From: Clostridia bacterium
GTDB taxonomy: Bacteria; Bacillota; Clostridia; TANB77; CAG-508
Length of the DNA stretch: 7,676 nt
Direction: 5' to 3'
Assembly (NCBI GenBank): GCA_900752335.1
Contig: CAADUZ010000021.1
Span: 1 to 7,676, forward strand
Shown: positions 6,236-7,676 of the stretch, piece by piece
Layout: each line of letters begins with the position of its first letter
Numbering within the stretch: the first letter of the stretch is position 1
Notes under the pieces: generated by a model
Told to the model about the DNA's origin: nothing
Database searches by the model: none
The model's input: only the letters and a program-made list of their open reading frames with translations
Program-made: the position numbers and the translations under genes

Positions 6236-7354
6236 ATGAAAAAACAAAATGGTATAACCTTAATAGCACTTGTCATTACAGTAGTAATATTAATAATATT
6301 ATCAACTGTTACTTTAAACGTTGTTATTGGAGAAAATGGTTTGATAGAAAGAACCCAGTATGCAAAAGATTTGTATGTTAATAGTGCAGTAGCAGAAGAG
6401 CAGGAAATTAATGATTTAATAGCTCAAATGGACAATATTGATAAAGAGCAAATATATAAAGAGGAAATAGAAAAATATAGAACTGCTAAAATAAATTTAA
6501 ATAATGCAATATCATTAATTGAAACTGCAAGTGAAGTAGCATCAGAAGAAGCAGAAATGGCACAAAGAATTAGAACTATAACTGTACAAATGGCTAATGG
6601 AACGAATACCGAAGATGATATGAAAGCTATGGCAGAAGAGATAAACGGGTGGTTAAGTGGAATGGAAATGGCTGCAACTGAAACTGTATGGAATGGCATG
6701 AATATTACTGATGGTTCACTGGCAGGGGAAAATGCATACAAAGTAGACATTATAACAAGAGAGCTAATATTAGAAATAGAGTCAATGACAAGAGGAAATT
6801 TAGGATTAGATCAAATAGGAGATTTAACAACTAAAGAAGATGCAACAAATTTACAAAAAATGATTGATGAAGCAATAAATAAATTGTCAAGTATCATAGG
6901 CTTGTTAGGTGCAAAGCAAACTCTATATGAACAATTAATAGACTACTATAATCAACTAGAAGAAGTCCTATTACAAGGTTTACTAGAAGATGAAACAAAA
7001 GATAAAATGGCAATAATTGGCATGCAAAAAATAATTTCTATGTTGGAAAGAGTAAAAAAATTAGAAAATCAAGCAAGTAATGTCACAATGACTGAATCTG
7101 ATAAAGCAAGTTTTCTAATTGAAATTAATGAAACAATAGATGGAATTAATATAATTGCAGAAGATACAGAGTTTAAAGGACAAAAATTGTTAGATGGAAG
7201 CTATAAAGATATACCAAATTTAAACAGTATAGGACTTTCACAAGATGGAAGCAAATTTTATGTAGACTTATCAACTACTGAAACTATAAACCAATCTATA
7301 ACAGAGTGTGAAAATGCTATTACAAAAATAGAAGGACTATTAAATAATAATTAA
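6236..7354 (+). CDS. Type IV prepilin-like protein with two flagellin D1-like modules (pilin/flagellin chimera)
   Basis: The 372-aa product begins MKKQNG, then ITLIALVITVVILIIL, a class III (prepilin) signal. Cleavage is expected after G6, leaving a hydrophobic helix at about 7-31. Position +5 is Ala11 instead of the usual Glu. NGLIERTQYAKD (34-45) is familiar from clostridial pseudopilin-like proteins. Residues 83-162 match the flagellin N-terminal D1 region (ISLIETASE, RIRTITVQMANGTNT, EINGW...WNGMNITDGS). Residues 190-243 match the C-terminal D1 region (DLTTKEDA, IDEAINKL, LLGAKQTLYEQL). Residues 270-322 repeat the N-type pattern (LERVKKLENQA, TEFKGQKLLDGS) and 344-371 a shortened C-type (DLSTTETINQSI). 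Flagellin D0 ends and D2/D3 are absent. ATG 6236 is chosen for GGGAGG 9 bases upstream; GTG 6167 lacks a site. Likely membrane-anchored or assembled on the surface. Function is unknown. Confidence 0.85.
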   Translation: MKKQNGITLIALVITVVILIILSTVTLNVVIGENGLIERTQYAKDLYVNSAVAEEQEINDLIAQMDNIDKEQIYKEEIEKYRTAKINLNNAISLIETASEVASEEAEMAQRIRTITVQMANGTNTEDDMKAMAEEINGWLSGMEMAATETVWNGMNITDGSLAGENAYKVDIITRELILEIESMTRGNLGLDQIGDLTTKEDATNLQKMIDEAINKLSSIIGLLGAKQTLYEQLIDYYNQLEEVLLQGLLEDETKDKMAIIGMQKIISMLERVKKLENQASNVTMTESDKASFLIEINETIDGINIIAEDTEFKGQKLLDGSYKDIPNLNSIGLSQDGSKFYVDLSTTETINQSITECENAITKIEGLLNNN

Positions 7355-7430
7355 AATATTAAAATACTAAAACATTATATCAAGGTAGAAACAACTAATT
7401 AGAAAAGAACCAATATAAAATAACAGATAT

Positions 7431-7485
7431 AAAAAGAGGCAAATTATATACTAATCATTTACTATAGTATATAATTTGTCTTTTT
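7431..7485 (+). terminator. Intrinsic terminator after the chimera gene
   Basis: A perfect 14-bp stem, CAAATTATATACTA (7440-7453) with TAGTATATAATTTG (7465-7478), closes an 11-base loop. It is extended by AAAAAGA (7431-7437) pairing with TCTTTTT (7479-7485) across a two-base GG bulge. The T-run gives termination on the + strand. The 76 bases between the gene stop and this hairpin hold nothing recognisable. Confidence 0.88.
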
Positions 7486-7498
7486 AAATGAGAATATA

Positions 7499-7631
7499 AT
7501 ATTACAAAAATATTACAGAAATATTAAAAGTACATGACATTTGCTAAAAGTAATTGAAAAATAAATACAAATAGTATACAATAAAATTGTGTGAAACAAG
7601 ATAAAGCGTATTAGAATAAAAAGAAAAATTA
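7499..7631 (+). repeat. Direct repeat copy B: second promoter/leader module
   Basis: This is the second copy of the block at 5814-5947, beginning 13 bases after the chimera terminator. It keeps the 11-bp repeat array (three clear units, 7499-7531), the promoter and the 46-bp identical core (7547-7592). Differences cluster between array and -35 box. After 7631 the sequence diverges from copy A, though a TAAAGTGA with a possible GTG start (7667) resembles the TAAAGTGA at the copy A short ORF. The window ends 45 bases later, so the gene it serves is not visible. Confidence 0.9.
7554..7582 (+). promoter_or_regulatory. Sigma-A-type promoter of the next cassette (copy B)
   Basis: TTGAAA (7554-7559), a 17-bp spacer and TACAAT (7577-7582) are identical to the copy A promoter, including the ACAAT-AAA-ATTGT inverted repeat over the -10 box. 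It points rightward out of the window, predicting another transcript that starts near 7589. Confidence 0.7.
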
Positions 7632-7676
7632 TTAGTATAAAATATTAAGTATTAGAAAGAGCTAAAGTGAAGGGAT

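Noticed and set aside
6236..7354. Calling the chimera an archaellin or a plain flagellin.
   Set aside because: Archaellins share the class III signal but carry a beta-rich globular domain, not the flagellin-like helical segments seen here. A plain flagellin would lack the signal and hydrophobic helix and would have D0 ends.
5814..7631. The leader repeats as ends of an insertion sequence or composite transposon.
   Set aside because: No transposase, terminal inverted repeats or target-site duplications are visible. The repeats contain a promoter and sit in the same place relative to a cassette.

Overview
The window is strongly AT-rich (roughly 30% GC by eye) and Gram-positive in character. Shine-Dalgarno sites are strong and purine-rich, intrinsic terminators are clear, and there is a sporulation gene (spoIIP). 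The block recJ - relA - metallo-beta-lactamase hydrolase - hisS is typical of Clostridia and relatives, so I read this as chromosomal DNA of a spore-forming, low-GC clostridial Firmicute. I cannot name the genus.

Region 1 (1-4642) is a housekeeping operon on the + strand. It holds the 3' end of recJ (single-strand DNA exonuclease), a full bifunctional (p)ppGpp synthetase/hydrolase, a glyoxalase-II-like metallo-hydrolase and histidyl-tRNA synthetase. It closes with a 14-bp perfect terminator hairpin. The only interruption is a short GC-richer REP-like repeat between relA and the hydrolase. Region 2 (4695-5807) is spoIIP, the membrane-anchored peptidoglycan hydrolase of engulfment.

Region 3 (5808-7676) is the unusual part. 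A ~134-bp sequence carrying an 11-bp-periodic repeat array and a good sigma-A-type promoter occurs twice, at 5814-5947 and 7499-7631, in direct orientation on either side of one gene. That gene (6236-7354, 372 aa) starts with a type IV prepilin signal and hydrophobic helix. It continues with two successive modules resembling the D1 helical core of bacterial flagellin (N-half, C-half, N-half, truncated C-half). It therefore looks like a pilin/flagellin chimera. The second leader copy suggests that another gene of the same kind follows beyond the window.

The ~330-nt leader of the chimera gene contains a short GTG-started ORF interrupted by an (AG)11 microsatellite, then a 19-bp intrinsic terminator hairpin, and only then the gene. 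With 11 AG units the short ORF stops early. With 12 or 9 units it would continue as a 60-codon ORF whose stop codon lies inside the right arm of the terminator. This suggests, as inference only, a phase-variable attenuator in which repeat slippage decides whether a translating ribosome disrupts the terminator and lets transcription reach the surface-protein gene.
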